Source: Pseudoalteromonas rhizosphaerae (GTDB lineage: Bacteria; Pseudomonadota; Gammaproteobacteria; Enterobacterales; Alteromonadaceae). From it: 51,462 nt of DNA. The stretch lies in NCBI RefSeq assembly GCF_902498845.1, contig NZ_CABVLM010000022.1, positions 1 through 51,462 of the forward strand, given 5' to 3'. Shown piece by piece: positions 18,099 to 25,504 of this stretch. The notes below the pieces were generated by a model, which was not told the origin of the DNA, searched no databases, and was given only the letters and a program-made list of their open reading frames with translations. The translations under genes were made by a program, and so were the position numbers. Numbering within the stretch: position 1 is the first letter of the stretch; each line of letters opens with the position of its first letter.

Positions 18099-18127
18099 AC
18101 AATACACTTTTATGCCAAACGTGTAAA
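18099..18127 (-). promoter_or_regulatory. Predicted sigma70 promoter for lysis/late genes
   Basis: Minus strand TTTACA (-35, 18122-18127), 17-base spacer, TATTGT (-10, 18099-18104), reading toward the lysis genes through the terminator. The placing before a terminator resembles lambda pR' with its antitermination control. Prediction only. Confidence 0.45.
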
Positions 18128-18154
18128 CACATAAAATGATAATAATTTAATAAA

Positions 18155-18171
18155 TATCATTAATTGTGATA
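18155..18171. promoter_or_regulatory. CI/Cro-type operator upstream of the late promoter
   Basis: TATCAT-TAATT-GTGATA, within a longer dyad AAATATCA...TGATATTT. On the minus strand the sequence and its flank are nearly the same as the operator at 24884-24900. Repressor binding here would hold late genes silent in the lysogen. Confidence 0.6.
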
Positions 18172-18225
18172 TTTCGCACAACAAAAAAGGGTTTTAACTT
18201 ACATTACTATGCCACATCGAACCTG

Positions 18226-18239
18226 TGTGACATGTCACA
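18226..18239. promoter_or_regulatory. Perfect 14-bp palindrome at the 3' end of the terminase-like gene
   Basis: TGTGACATGTCACA overlaps the stop region of the terminase-like gene. A related 15-bp palindrome GTGTGACTGTCACAC occurs at 40359-40373 in the replication region, and TGTGACAGTCACA occurs within terL. Could be a site for an unidentified dimeric protein. No function can be assigned. Confidence 0.35.
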
Positions 18240-19437
18240 ATGCAAGCCTATTGTTTAATTTGTACTTATAACACACGCTAGTACCGCTGTTTACGCCACC
18301 ACAACCAGTGGGTAACGGCAGGTTACACATAGTGCATTGTGCTGATTCAATCTGTTTATCTAAACGCTCTTTATCTCTGCGAATTAACGTCGATATATAT
18401 TCATCATAAGAATATGGTTGTTTACCCTCGCCAGCTCTTACACTGCACAACATATCGAGCGTTTCAATTTCAGACTCAGCAAGATTCACCTGCACCGGCT
18501 TAATTCCCAGCTTAGCTAAACGAGCACGACTTTTACGCTTGCGTTCTGCAGCATCTGCGCGATTTTGTATATCATTCACTTCAGGGTGGTTTTTAACATT
18601 TAAATGTTTAATTATGAAATGCTTGCGAAATCTATCCTTTTTTTTGCTTTGTTCAACCAAGAATCCAAAATTAACACTTACATTGATGTTGGGGTTTGCT
18701 CTCACCCAAATACTGGAATCATCAAGATTGTCAGCAGCATCGCAATTATAAAGACAAACAAATTCATTATCTGGAAACCTATCAATCCTGTCTGCTTTTT
18801 CTACTGACAATTCAGCCTGCTCACTGTCATTAGTAAAAATACATTGCGGGTTAGGTGTGTTATCAAAAGTGCCGCCTTTGGATTCGTCTATAATCTCAAG
18901 TGAAGCTGGCCTTAATTTAGAATTAACCGACGCCTGTATTCTCACTGAACTATCAAGCGCAATTCGTTCAAAGCTCTTTTTTGAAAATTCAAAGGCGCGT
19001 TTGTTTTTATTGGTATTAAATACTTTTTCATACAAACCAAAATGCAAGGCGGTTGAAGCCATTAAATGCGACATTATGGTCAACCCGTTTTTCCTTCCTG
19101 CAGAAAGGGCTATTTTTTTAAACCTTAACGTATGATCATCTTTATGGACCCAACCAAACACATTTACAAAAAAGAACACCTGCCAAGGCTCTAGTACAAT
19201 ATATTCCTTATTTGCAGCCCACCGCCCCACTGTGTGTTTATGTTGCTCTATATACTTACAGCACTTTATAGCTTGATCTTCATCTAAACGGAAATCAAAA
19301 ACCACACTATCAACACTTTCTAAATCGTCTAAAAACCTACTTGCTTGGGCTTGCATTGCACGACTAAGGTTTTTTCTTTCTTTGGCATAATTAATAGCAA
19401 TACTTAAATAATCTCGTTCGCCTAGTTTAATATTCAT
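18235..19437 (-). CDS. Terminase-like chimera: dead TerL ATPase domain fused to a small zinc/DNA-binding-like domain
   Basis: A 400-residue protein. Residues 1-280 follow the phage's own TerL: LEPWQVFFFVNVFGW at 82-96 and GRKNGLT at 114-120 stand at the same residue numbers as LEPWQLFFFAASFGW and PRKNGKS. WVRANPNINVSVNFGFL and FIIKHLN match the later TerL segments IKANPNYGISVKSDYLL and IFKTKHLN. The Walker A lysine is Leu, about 45 residues containing Walker B are missing, and the nuclease is absent. Residues ~290-400 are unrelated: a basic RKRKSRARLAKLGIKPVQVN, the segment YSYDEYISTLIRRD, and four spaced Cys (368, 371, 379, 389), like small phage zinc proteins. Last gene of the early minus operon, coupled to a small membrane gene. 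Function unknown; a packaging regulator or decoy is inference. Confidence 0.85.
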   Translation of the reverse strand: MNIKLGERDYLSIAINYAKERKNLSRAMQAQASRFLDDLESVDSVVFDFRLDEDQAIKCCKYIEQHKHTVGRWAANKEYIVLEPWQVFFFVNVFGWVHKDDHTLRFKKIALSAGRKNGLTIMSHLMASTALHFGLYEKVFNTNKNKRAFEFSKKSFERIALDSSVRIQASVNSKLRPASLEIIDESKGGTFDNTPNPQCIFTNDSEQAELSVEKADRIDRFPDNEFVCLYNCDAADNLDDSSIWVRANPNINVSVNFGFLVEQSKKKDRFRKHFIIKHLNVKNHPEVNDIQNRADAAERKRKSRARLAKLGIKPVQVNLAESEIETLDMLCSVRAGEGKQPYSYDEYISTLIRRDKERLDKQIESAQCTMCNLPLPTGCGGVNSGTSVCYKYKLNNRLAL

Positions 19438-19570
19438 CAATCACCCCAGATAAAAAAAGAACATACTCAAGCCCGTAAGCAAATCCCACAATGGCAGCGG
19501 CAAATGCCACAACTATAATGACTAAACCGAATGCATTAGCATTACTTAAGTTTTTAATTTCATCACTCAC
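19427..19570 (-). CDS. 47-residue single-helix membrane protein coupled to the terminase-like gene
   Basis: A GTG start overlaps the stop of the upstream gene (GTGAGTGA), and its end overlaps the ATG of the terminase-like gene by 11 bases. The product has a polar N-terminus (SDEIKNLSNANAF) and one hydrophobic helix (GLVIIVVAFAAAIVGFAYG). The double overlap argues that it is translated. It could tether its neighbour to the membrane, which is speculation. Confidence 0.6.
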   Translation of the reverse strand: MSDEIKNLSNANAFGLVIIVVAFAAAIVGFAYGLEYVLFLSGVIDEY

Positions 19571-20048
19571 AACCCACCCCCGCACGCGGTTTACCCAATG
19601 GCCCTTGGTCTTTTCCTAACTCAGCAAATAAAGCGCGGGTTCGTTCTTGCAAAGTACGTACAGCATGTAAGTGATCAACAATCTGTTTATTGATTAAGCT
19701 CGTTTCAATCACTTGAGGGCGGGCGTCATTCTGTATTCTTAAATCCTTCGCGATCACCTCACTGGCTAATTGTAGTGACAGTGCTTCAAGCGCCCAACCA
19801 TCAGGATTATTAGCATTCATTAATACCGGCATTCTTCGGGGTTTAGCTAAGTGCTCTAATTCTTCTATTCTATTTAGCGCATCCTTCCAAAGCTGCGAAA
19901 GAGCATGAGAGCCACATGAATTTGAATATCTTGACTCATTTGCCATTTGTAATTTAAGGGTTTCGTTTAAATTATCTGTCATAGTGACCTCGTTTTTATT
20001 ATTTAGTAAATACCACGTATGCGCGCGGCGCTTAGGTGAACTGCTCAT
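19563..20048 (-). CDS. Unknown helical phage protein
   Basis: A 161-residue product from the ATG at 20048, one base after the preceding stop. An alternative ATG at 19982 has a stronger Shine-Dalgarno (GAGGT, 6 bases) and would give 139 residues starting MTDNLNETLKLQ. The protein is mostly helical and ends RTRALFAELGKDQGPLGKP. I recognise no family. Part of the tightly packed early minus operon. Confidence 0.62.
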   Translation of the reverse strand: MSSSPKRRAHTWYLLNNKNEVTMTDNLNETLKLQMANESRYSNSCGSHALSQLWKDALNRIEELEHLAKPRRMPVLMNANNPDGWALEALSLQLASEVIAKDLRIQNDARPQVIETSLINKQIVDHLHAVRTLQERTRALFAELGKDQGPLGKPRAGVGCE

Positions 20049-20049
20049 A

Positions 20050-20454
20050 TCAACCCCAAGGGTCTGCGATTTCACGGGCTAACCTTTGCTTTTCTAAAAT
20101 CGACTCCAAGCGAGCTCGGTTAGTGCGTGGTGGTTGATGGGCTGGCACATCAATTGTACTAGCCAGGTCTTTTTGTGGTTTTGGCAATGTCGTGGGCTTT
20201 TCATTGGCTCTAATAGACATTGGTTTTCGCTTAATTGATTTTTTGGTACCAGAATACTTACCAGTGCTTTCATAGCTTTTACGGTTACAGCCACACCCTT
20301 GCACATGGCCTAAATTACATTTACGAACTACGCGCGTAGTGCCACATACACATTTGCACTTAAACTGCTCGCGCTTTTGTGCGTCACGTTCTGCACTACA
20401 TAGCACGGTCCAGTTATTAAAAACATCACCAGCACTTACTAATCCTGTTGCCAT
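20050..20454 (-). CDS. Phage zinc-binding DNA-associated protein (AP2/HNH-accessory-like N-terminus)
   Basis: A 134-residue protein whose first half (FNNWTVLCSAERDA, CKCVCGT, NLGHVQGCGC) matches the small 'G..F..WTVL...C.CDCG...L..G...GC' module frequent in phage AP2/HNH-linked proteins. The second half is basic and proline-rich, like a DNA-binding tail. The start at 20454 is preceded by GGGGG. No nuclease motif follows. Likely binds DNA; the purpose is unknown. Confidence 0.6.
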   Translation of the reverse strand: MATGLVSAGDVFNNWTVLCSAERDAQKREQFKCKCVCGTTRVVRKCNLGHVQGCGCNRKSYESTGKYSGTKKSIKRKPMSIRANEKPTTLPKPQKDLASTIDVPAHQPPRTNRARLESILEKQRLAREIADPWG

Positions 20455-20455
20455 A

Positions 20456-20725
20456 TCAACCCCCAACCAATGACGAAGGGCGCTTAAACATCAGCGCATT
20501 ATTTTGCAGTGTTGCAATTGGCTTTTTGCGGCCATTAATCGCAATCATTCTGTAGCGGGGTGCTGGCCCGTCGGTTTGCTCAATTTGATAAGCAGCGTCA
20601 GCAAGCATATTTTTAATGCAGCGCTCACCGTGAACTATTGAGCAAGCAAATTCACGACCAAGCTCAATGGGCGTATAAAACAACCCTGTTTCAAGCATTT
20701 TCTCTGCAGCGGTTTTAGTGTTCAT
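20456..20725 (-). CDS. Unknown 89-residue protein, possible winged HTH
   Basis: The sequence (AAEKMLETGLFYTPIELGRE, then IKNMLADAAYQIEQTDGPAP and YRMIAI) has the helix-helix-strand rhythm of a small winged-helix protein. It is separated by one base from the next gene's start. Role unknown. Confidence 0.5.
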   Translation of the reverse strand: MNTKTAAEKMLETGLFYTPIELGREFACSIVHGERCIKNMLADAAYQIEQTDGPAPRYRMIAINGRKKPIATLQNNALMFKRPSSLVGG

Positions 20726-20728
20726 AGA

Positions 20729-20974
20729 TCAAGGTCTCCTTGGTGGCGGCTGTGGCGGTGGTGACGAGCATCGTTGATGCGGTTGATATTTATATGGCGG
20801 GTGATATCGCCCAACTGACAGGTTCACGCCGCTGGTCCTGCGCAGCACTTCTAAATCAATATTTACCGACCCTGCGCCCAAGCAGTATGACGCGACTACA
20901 CCCGCAAAAACCAATAATGCAAGCGCGAATAGCACAGCTAGTAATTCGGGGGTAGTAAGTTGTAAAATAATCAT
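20729..20974 (-). CDS. Small single-pass membrane protein with proline-rich tail
   Basis: An 81-residue product from the ATG at 20974 (GGAG upstream). One hydrophobic helix (LLAVLFALALLVFAGVVASYCLG) is followed by a polar region ending in PPPQPPPRRP. Overlaps the upstream gene. No family recognised. Confidence 0.52.
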   Translation of the reverse strand: MIILQLTTPELLAVLFALALLVFAGVVASYCLGAGSVNIDLEVLRRTSGVNLSVGRYHPPYKYQPHQRCSSPPPQPPPRRP

Positions 20975-21213
20975 GCGTTCCACTCCCCTAATAACCAGCG
21001 TGGCACGGCCAACGTACTGCAAATTATGCGGCGTTTTTGTTCCAGGCGTTCAATCTCTTTTAAGATATGTTCAGTTCGTCCAAACTGCCTAGCCGACCTA
21101 ATAACATGCTTTTGAAAGTCCAATTGTTTATGCTCATAAATGGCCTTTTCCTCGTCAAACAAAGGACGTTTAAGCACTTGTTTTATAGCTACCGTAAGCG
21201 GCTTTAATCTCAT
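20971..21213 (-). CDS. Unknown basic helical protein
   Basis: An 80-residue product with many Lys/Arg and a helical centre (LKEIERLEQKRRI). Sits directly downstream of the integrase gene in the same direction. No motif or family recognised; kept because of the coupled overlap with the next gene. Confidence 0.5.
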   Translation of the reverse strand: MRLKPLTVAIKQVLKRPLFDEEKAIYEHKQLDFQKHVIRSARQFGRTEHILKEIERLEQKRRIICSTLAVPRWLLGEWNA

Positions 21214-21267
21214 ATTTCATCTTCCTTCTTGTAAAACATCAAAATAGCGCGGCAATCCTTTGTACAA

Positions 21268-22482
21268 CTAGGCGGGTTGTTGCGCGTTAAAATCGTATGG
21301 TCTCGCCGTGGTCTCGGTTTCAAAGTCACTTTTAACCGCGTGTAAATGAGCTGCCCACAGCGTTAAAGCCTCGCGCTTTTTAGCCTTAGCATTGGTTTGT
21401 ATGTAGGTCTGTTGTAAGTCGCTTAAGGCGTGGTTTAAAAGCAGCTCAGCAATTACCGAATCAACCCCCAACTCAAGCCAACGGCCACGGCAAAACTTAC
21501 GTAAATCATGTGCTGTGTATTTGCCACCACTGACCAATTGAACGTATTTATTAGCCTCATTTTCATTAATACAGCCACGGATTTTGGCAGGGAAAACGTA
21601 CTGACTACGCGTTAATTTGGCTTGCTGTTTATGCCAGGTGATCATCTGCTCAAAAGCACAGTCACTTAATGGAATTTCAAGGGGTTTTGTTTTGGTAATT
21701 TCTTTAGGTAACGTGATCAGCTTATTTGCTGCATCAATATAATCCCATCGTAATTGGCGAGTTTCACCAATTCGCGTACCGTGCAGCAACATAAACCAGC
21801 ACAGCATGGTTTCATGGGTTTGTGGGTTTAACAACGCACACGCTAAATTAGGCTCGTCTTTAGCTGATAATTTACTTGGCTTAGGGACTATTTTAGTTTT
21901 TATATAGGTCTTAAACGTCACGTTCGTAAGTGGGTTATGCTCAATAACACCGGTATCAACTGCCTGTGCAAAAATGCGCTTTAACAACTGAAAGTGCATT
22001 CTAACCGTACCTGTTGCATATTCTTCTTGCATTGGCCACACAAAATCACGCTCACACACAGCCTGATCAAAGCTTGATAATTCATGACTTTCTAAGCGCG
22101 GGATCAAGTGTTTACTAAGTGAAGAAACAACATTAACGCGGCGTTTTTTACTGATTTTAGCGTTACGGGTTTCACGGTCTAAATACCAATTTAGCAACTG
22201 GCCAAGAGTATCAAACTGGTCGGTAATAATAGGTTTATCAAGCTCAAGCTTCACCATCAAATCAGGCACTAAACCAAGCGCTTTTTTACAACTAAACACA
22301 GGCCACGTACCAAACTTGTGCCATTTATCCCGTTTAAAATCGACTAAATACCAACTGCCTTTAGTGAGTGACGCATGCATTTTTAAAATTAACGGATAAC
22401 GGCCATCACGAAAGCGCATAACGTCAGCGCTCGCATAGTTTTTTATTAAATTATCGGTTAAATTTGCTTTTAACGTCGCCAT
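21268..22482 (-). CDS. int: Tyrosine recombinase (phage integrase)
   Basis: From the ATG at 22482 (AAAGG upstream; a GTG at 22494 is the alternative) the product has 404 residues. An N-terminal DUF4102-like DNA-binding segment (YPLILKMHASLTKGSWYLVDF) is followed by a SAM-like core domain and the catalytic domain: HGTRIGETRQLRW with Arg ~237, HDLRKFCR with His/Arg ~325/328, LLNHALSD with His ~351, and nucleophile in QQTYIQ (Tyr ~360). All catalytic residues are present. It would integrate the circle into a host site or another replicon, which is unusual alongside a complete plasmid module. Confidence 0.93.
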   Translation of the reverse strand: MATLKANLTDNLIKNYASADVMRFRDGRYPLILKMHASLTKGSWYLVDFKRDKWHKFGTWPVFSCKKALGLVPDLMVKLELDKPIITDQFDTLGQLLNWYLDRETRNAKISKKRRVNVVSSLSKHLIPRLESHELSSFDQAVCERDFVWPMQEEYATGTVRMHFQLLKRIFAQAVDTGVIEHNPLTNVTFKTYIKTKIVPKPSKLSAKDEPNLACALLNPQTHETMLCWFMLLHGTRIGETRQLRWDYIDAANKLITLPKEITKTKPLEIPLSDCAFEQMITWHKQQAKLTRSQYVFPAKIRGCINENEANKYVQLVSGGKYTAHDLRKFCRGRWLELGVDSVIAELLLNHALSDLQQTYIQTNAKAKKREALTLWAAHLHAVKSDFETETTARPYDFNAQQPA

Positions 22483-22518
22483 ACTTAAACACACCTTTCA
22501 CACATTTTCTGTGGATAA

Positions 22519-22692
22519 CTAAAGCTTAAATTGCTGCTCAATATCACGCAGCGCGAGCAAATCCTCTTGCACACGGCGGCGCCTAACCAGCTTAGGGTTT
22601 GCATCAATTGGTTTATCTTTCTTGCTTGGCCTGCGCCAGCCTGAATACTCAGTTTTAACGTTCGTAACTGGCTCTAAAAATGGCGTGCTCAT
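22519..22692 (-). CDS. 57-residue basic protein upstream of integrase
   Basis: Read as MSTPFLEPVTNVKTEYSGWR, then PSKKDKPIDANPKLVRRRRV, ending DIEQQFKL. Its ATG overlaps the preceding stop (ATGA). Basic, Arg-rich, and directly before int, so an excisionase-like helper is possible, but it lacks a recognisable winged-helix pattern. Too short for automatic calling at common cut-offs. Confidence 0.55.
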   Translation of the reverse strand: MSTPFLEPVTNVKTEYSGWRRPSKKDKPIDANPKLVRRRRVQEDLLALRDIEQQFKL

Positions 22693-23033
22693 AAATCATC
22701 CTTTACATTAAACAGCTTTTTAAGCTCTTCGTTATAATCTGGGTAATCAGCAATAAACTCTTTAACTCCGTAATTTAAATAAAAAGAATTGCTTATACTC
22801 TCTCTCAGGCTTTCAAACGCCACGCATTCACCTGTTTCAGCTACGTAGTTCTCTCTTATCTTCAAGCAGGAAAGGCAGGTTTTATAACTATCTGGTTTGC
22901 CATCCCAAACGCCGCTACAATATTGGTAGTTTTCACCTACGCTTATCTTCTGCGAGCACTCACAGCAAGCGTGCTGCTTTCTAGCTTTGCGTACTGTTTC
23001 ACTAAATGCGCTTGGGATTTCGCAATCGCTCAT
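22689..23033 (-). CDS. Phage zinc-ribbon protein
   Basis: A 114-residue protein with paired cysteines (HACCECSQKISVGENYQYC around 21-39, then TCLSCLKIRENY around 52-63), a pattern found in small phage proteins of unknown function encoded near Q-like regulators. The C-terminal half is acidic. Overlaps its upstream neighbour by 4 bases. Confidence 0.62.
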   Translation of the reverse strand: MSDCEIPSAFSETVRKARKQHACCECSQKISVGENYQYCSGVWDGKPDSYKTCLSCLKIRENYVAETGECVAFESLRESISNSFYLNYGVKEFIADYPDYNEELKKLFNVKDDL

Positions 23034-23434
23034 AACTCCCCCTTAAAAGCCAACCAATTTTCAACATGATCACGGGCCTCTTTCAGCCTGCGGTTATACG
23101 TTCTTAAACTAATACCCATACGCAAAGCACGGGTTTCTTGACTGGCATCCAGCGGCAGGTTTTTAATCTGCTTAGCGCCATATTCAACACGGCACACAAC
23201 CACTGCCAACTCATTAGTTACTTGCAAGCGCAACAGCGCCGATTCAATACTTAATTCAACACAGTCAACAATGGGCGAACTACCCCCGCCGCTGCGGCAA
23301 AAACTCCCGCCATCCATAATTTTTTGCATAATTGACGACGCCCGGGTAATTTGCCCCGTATGCACCCAGCGCGCCCACTTCTCAAAATGAGCGTCAAGCG
23401 CATACGCGCGTTTAATTGTGGGTACCAGCGCCAT
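23030..23434 (-). CDS. Putative late regulator / antitermination Q-like protein
   Basis: A 134-residue protein whose C-terminal half has a sigma-70-region-4-like HTH (ASQETRALRMGISLRTYNRRLKEARDHV in outline) after a helical N-terminal part. This resembles phage antitermination/ArpU-like late regulators. Its place in the cro operon, upstream of a terminator and late promoter near 18.0-18.1 kb, fits a Q role. Sequence similarity is only general. Confidence 0.6.
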   Translation of the reverse strand: MALVPTIKRAYALDAHFEKWARWVHTGQITRASSIMQKIMDGGSFCRSGGGSSPIVDCVELSIESALLRLQVTNELAVVVCRVEYGAKQIKNLPLDASQETRALRMGISLRTYNRRLKEARDHVENWLAFKGEL

Positions 23435-23436
23435 AA

Positions 23437-23862
23437 TTAACGCGCCTTTTTAACGCTAGTGCGATTTCTGCGGTGCTTAATCTTGCACTCGCTCAACACC
23501 TCGTCAGGCGTCAAAACATGCCCAGGCATACCACGAGTATTGCTCGTGTCAGTAAACATCAAATCCCCGCGAGCAATGCTTATTTCGCTATAGATAGGCA
23601 TCAACGCCCCGTATTGATGGCAAATAACCGCCTGACGCTCACGCAGCAGCTTTAGCTCTTGCCAGCTGGTTGGATTAAACACAAACGTTACACGCCCCTC
23701 ACCGTAAGGGTCGCCAACAGACTGTAAATATTTTTCACGCGCTAACGCACTATCCATCGTTGCTAAATTAACGTAATCAAGCAGCCCCTTATGCTCATCC
23801 ATTGCGTAGCCATAAATACTTCTCAGCGCCTCTTTAGTGCGCGCAAACAACACAATAATCAT
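23437..23862 (-). CDS. Unknown early protein next to cro
   Basis: A 141-residue product; its ATG overlaps the stop of the cro-like gene by 4 bases, so it is the second gene of the early minus operon. Composition is that of a small soluble alpha/beta protein with a basic tail (KIKHRRNRTSVKKAR). No family recognised. Possible roles at this site include a cII-like factor or an antirepressor, but nothing in the sequence shows either. Confidence 0.6.
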   Translation of the reverse strand: MIIVLFARTKEALRSIYGYAMDEHKGLLDYVNLATMDSALAREKYLQSVGDPYGEGRVTFVFNPTSWQELKLLRERQAVICHQYGALMPIYSEISIARGDLMFTDTSNTRGMPGHVLTPDEVLSECKIKHRRNRTSVKKAR

Positions 23863-24095
23863 GGGCTTACCTTCTTGTTTTTCTTTTGATTTTCAGTTAC
23901 ATGCTCTTGCTGCCACTTGTGCAAATCAATCAACCCATTGCTGAGTAAAATAATTGACTGACACCGCGCCGCACGGGGGAAACGCTCAAACTGATACCAG
24001 CTTCTAAACGTGCTATATCCCACCCCCATAGCGCGCGCAGCCTTTCGGCCACCATTCGCACCAAAGTGCTGATCTACCCATTGTTTAAACGTCAT
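23859..24095 (-). CDS. Cro-like repressor
   Basis: From the ATG at 24095 (AAGGTG upstream) a 78-residue basic protein. A helix-turn-helix is visible (KAARAMGVGYSTFRSWYQFE around 18-37), of the YdaS/Cro kind. It is divergent from the cI-like gene across a region holding two 17-bp operators, the classic lysis-lysogeny switch. First gene of the early minus operon. Confidence 0.83.
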   Translation of the reverse strand: MTFKQWVDQHFGANGGRKAARAMGVGYSTFRSWYQFERFPRAARCQSIILLSNGLIDLHKWQQEHVTENQKKNKKVSP

Positions 24096-24125
24096 CTGAA
24101 CACCTTTTATGATATACAACAAAAA

Positions 24126-24142
24126 TAACACAAAAAGTGATA
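24126..24142. promoter_or_regulatory. Switch operator 1 (cro side)
   Basis: TAACAC-AAAAA-GTGATA, one mismatch from the dyad TATCAC-N5-GTGATA. Its flank to the right (TAATTAAAAACATAAAA) is almost repeated at the C5-methylase promoter. Confidence 0.65.
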
Positions 24143-24188
24143 ATTAAAAACATAAAAGCTGATATTTTGTACTTTTTACGGTGGCAGT

Positions 24189-24205
24189 TATCACAAATTG
24201 TGGTA
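24189..24205. promoter_or_regulatory. Switch operator 2 (cI side)
   Basis: TATCAC-AAATT-GTGGTA inside the longer dyad GTTATCACA-ATT-TGTGGTAAC. It coincides with a possible cI -10 (TATCAC, 16 bases after TTGTAC), so cI autoregulation is plausible. Confidence 0.65.
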
Positions 24206-24241
24206 ACATTTTAAAAGGTGAGGATAAAACACAGGTTTTAT

Positions 24242-24856
24242 ATGGAACAGCTAACAAACAGCAACACATTAACATCGCGATCAGCGCGCATGAAAGAAGC
24301 CAGAATGCGTGCAGGGCTAGGTCAGCGAGAAGCCGCAAGACTAATGAAAATAGGTCAAACGCGGCTATCTAATTACGAAAACGAAGTAAATAAAGTACCC
24401 GACGACATATTAAAAATAGCCGCCAATCTTTACAAATGCTCGCTCGAATACTTGCACGGTTTTATAAGCTCACCAGAGGGCGACTTAAACTACCGCCCAA
24501 TCAACGAAGGCAGCGTCATCGCCCTAAACTCAGAGCTACTAAAAAAGCACCGGCTAACGTTGGACGACCTAGTTGAAGTGGTTGTAACAGACAATGCAAT
24601 GCACGGCGAATTTAACCAGGGCAGCACCGTTATCGTCAGCAACAAAGTAGGCCAAATAAATGCACCGGCTATTTATGCCATCGCAGAAGGTGACGTAATC
24701 AGAATGCGTGGCCTACGCAAAGAACTCAGTGGCGAATACACCCTATTTGTACACGACAAGCAAAACTACAACGACCTACCGCTAAGCGAAAACGCCCTAA
24801 AAAAGCTCAGCATAGTCGGCAAATATATTGGCCACTGGCGCTCAAGCTACAACTAA
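24242..24856 (+). CDS. cI: CI-like repressor with a degenerate S24 domain
   Basis: From the ATG at 24242 (AGG 8 bases upstream; a GTG at 24218 is the alternative) the product has 204 residues. Residues ~16-73 are an XRE HTH (MKEARMRAGLGQREAARLMK, RLSNYENEVNKVPDDILKIA). The C-terminal ~95 residues keep the LexA/CI dimerisation fold outline (FNQGSTVIVSNK, GDVIRMRGLRK), but the catalytic Ser of the D-S-M motif is Ala (DNAMHG) and the Lys position is Arg. It should repress lytic promoters yet not self-cleave. Divergent from the cro-like gene; followed by its own terminator. Confidence 0.9.
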   Translation: MEQLTNSNTLTSRSARMKEARMRAGLGQREAARLMKIGQTRLSNYENEVNKVPDDILKIAANLYKCSLEYLHGFISSPEGDLNYRPINEGSVIALNSELLKKHRLTLDDLVEVVVTDNAMHGEFNQGSTVIVSNKVGQINAPAIYAIAEGDVIRMRGLRKELSGEYTLFVHDKQNYNDLPLSENALKKLSIVGKYIGHWRSSYN

Positions 24857-24872
24857 GCCACACGGCTTTTTT
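24855..24872 (+). terminator. Terminator of the cI gene
   Basis: AAGCC-ACAC-GGCTT followed by a T-run (TTTTTT in all), overlapping the cI stop. Confidence 0.75.
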
Positions 24873-24883
24873 GTGCCTAACGC

Positions 24884-24900
24884 TATCATAATTAATGATA
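24884..24900. promoter_or_regulatory. Operator before the plus-strand early operon
   Basis: TATCAT-AATTA-ATGATA is a perfect 6+6 dyad. With its right flank (TTTATTTAAATTT) it nearly repeats the site near 18155-18171 read on the other strand. It lies 34 bases before the next gene start. Confidence 0.6.
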
Positions 24901-24933
24901 TTTATTTAAATTTGAACACAAATAGGGATAACC

Positions 24934-25197
24934 ATGACAAAGTCAACTTTTGAAGTCGCCCAACGCAGTGCAGAAAAAAAACTAAACCGCCAAGCCGCGC
25001 GCACCTGCTCAATACAAAACAATGCGCAAGCCATCATAGAGCTAACCAACGGCGATATAACAGACCCACAAGTATTAGAAAAAATATACCTCATTGCCTG
25101 CGCCATTCAGTACGACGCACAAGACCAACAAAACGGCCTAAACGACGTAGTAAACATCGTGGCCGACATACACCAGCTAAGGATCAGCCATGCTTAA
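24934..25197 (+). CDS. Unknown 87-residue early protein
   Basis: A helical protein (NNAQAIIELTNGDITDPQ, YLIACAIQYDAQDQQNGLND) with AGGG upstream of its ATG. First gene of the rightward operon, just after an operator. It overlaps the next gene by 8 bases. No family recognised. Confidence 0.6.
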   Translation: MTKSTFEVAQRSAEKKLNRQAARTCSIQNNAQAIIELTNGDITDPQVLEKIYLIACAIQYDAQDQQNGLNDVVNIVADIHQLRISHA

Positions 25198-25504
25198 TAA
25201 CCAACAAACAACTGTGCTAAACCAGCTCGCAGAAGGGCGCAGTCATTACGAAATTGGCGCAAGCAACGGCCTAAACCAAGTTGAATTAAATATCACCCTG
25301 CGCGACATGCAAAACCGCCTAGGCGCTAAAACACTCGCCCACCTAATGCACCGCGCATGGGAGTTGGGGCTATTAGGTATGCGTACATTATGCCTATGCC
25401 TAGCTGTATTAGGCGCAAGCCACATAACCGACACCAAAGCAATGCGCCCAGTACGCCTAGTGCGTACACAGGTCCGCGCACAACGCAGGCAAGAGGCAGC
25501 ATAA
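25190..25504 (+). CDS. LuxR-type HTH protein
   Basis: The first ~60 of 104 residues form a GerE/LuxR-C HTH: QTTVLNQLAEGRSHYEIGAS, LNQVELNITLRDMQNRLGAK, TLAHLMHRAWELGLL. The tail is basic. No receiver or ligand domain is attached. Stand-alone LuxR-HTH proteins next to a Dam-like methylase occur in gammaproteobacterial phages; likely a DNA-binding regulator of early genes. Confidence 0.75.
   Translation: MLNNQQTTVLNQLAEGRSHYEIGASNGLNQVELNITLRDMQNRLGAKTLAHLMHRAWELGLLGMRTLCLCLAVLGASHITDTKAMRPVRLVRTQVRAQRRQEAA

Noticed and set aside
18235..19437. Terminase-like gene considered as a simple pseudogene
   Set aside because: The frame is intact over 400 codons, it overlaps an upstream coupled gene, conserved landmarks keep their residue numbers, and the C-terminal domain is a coherent separate module.
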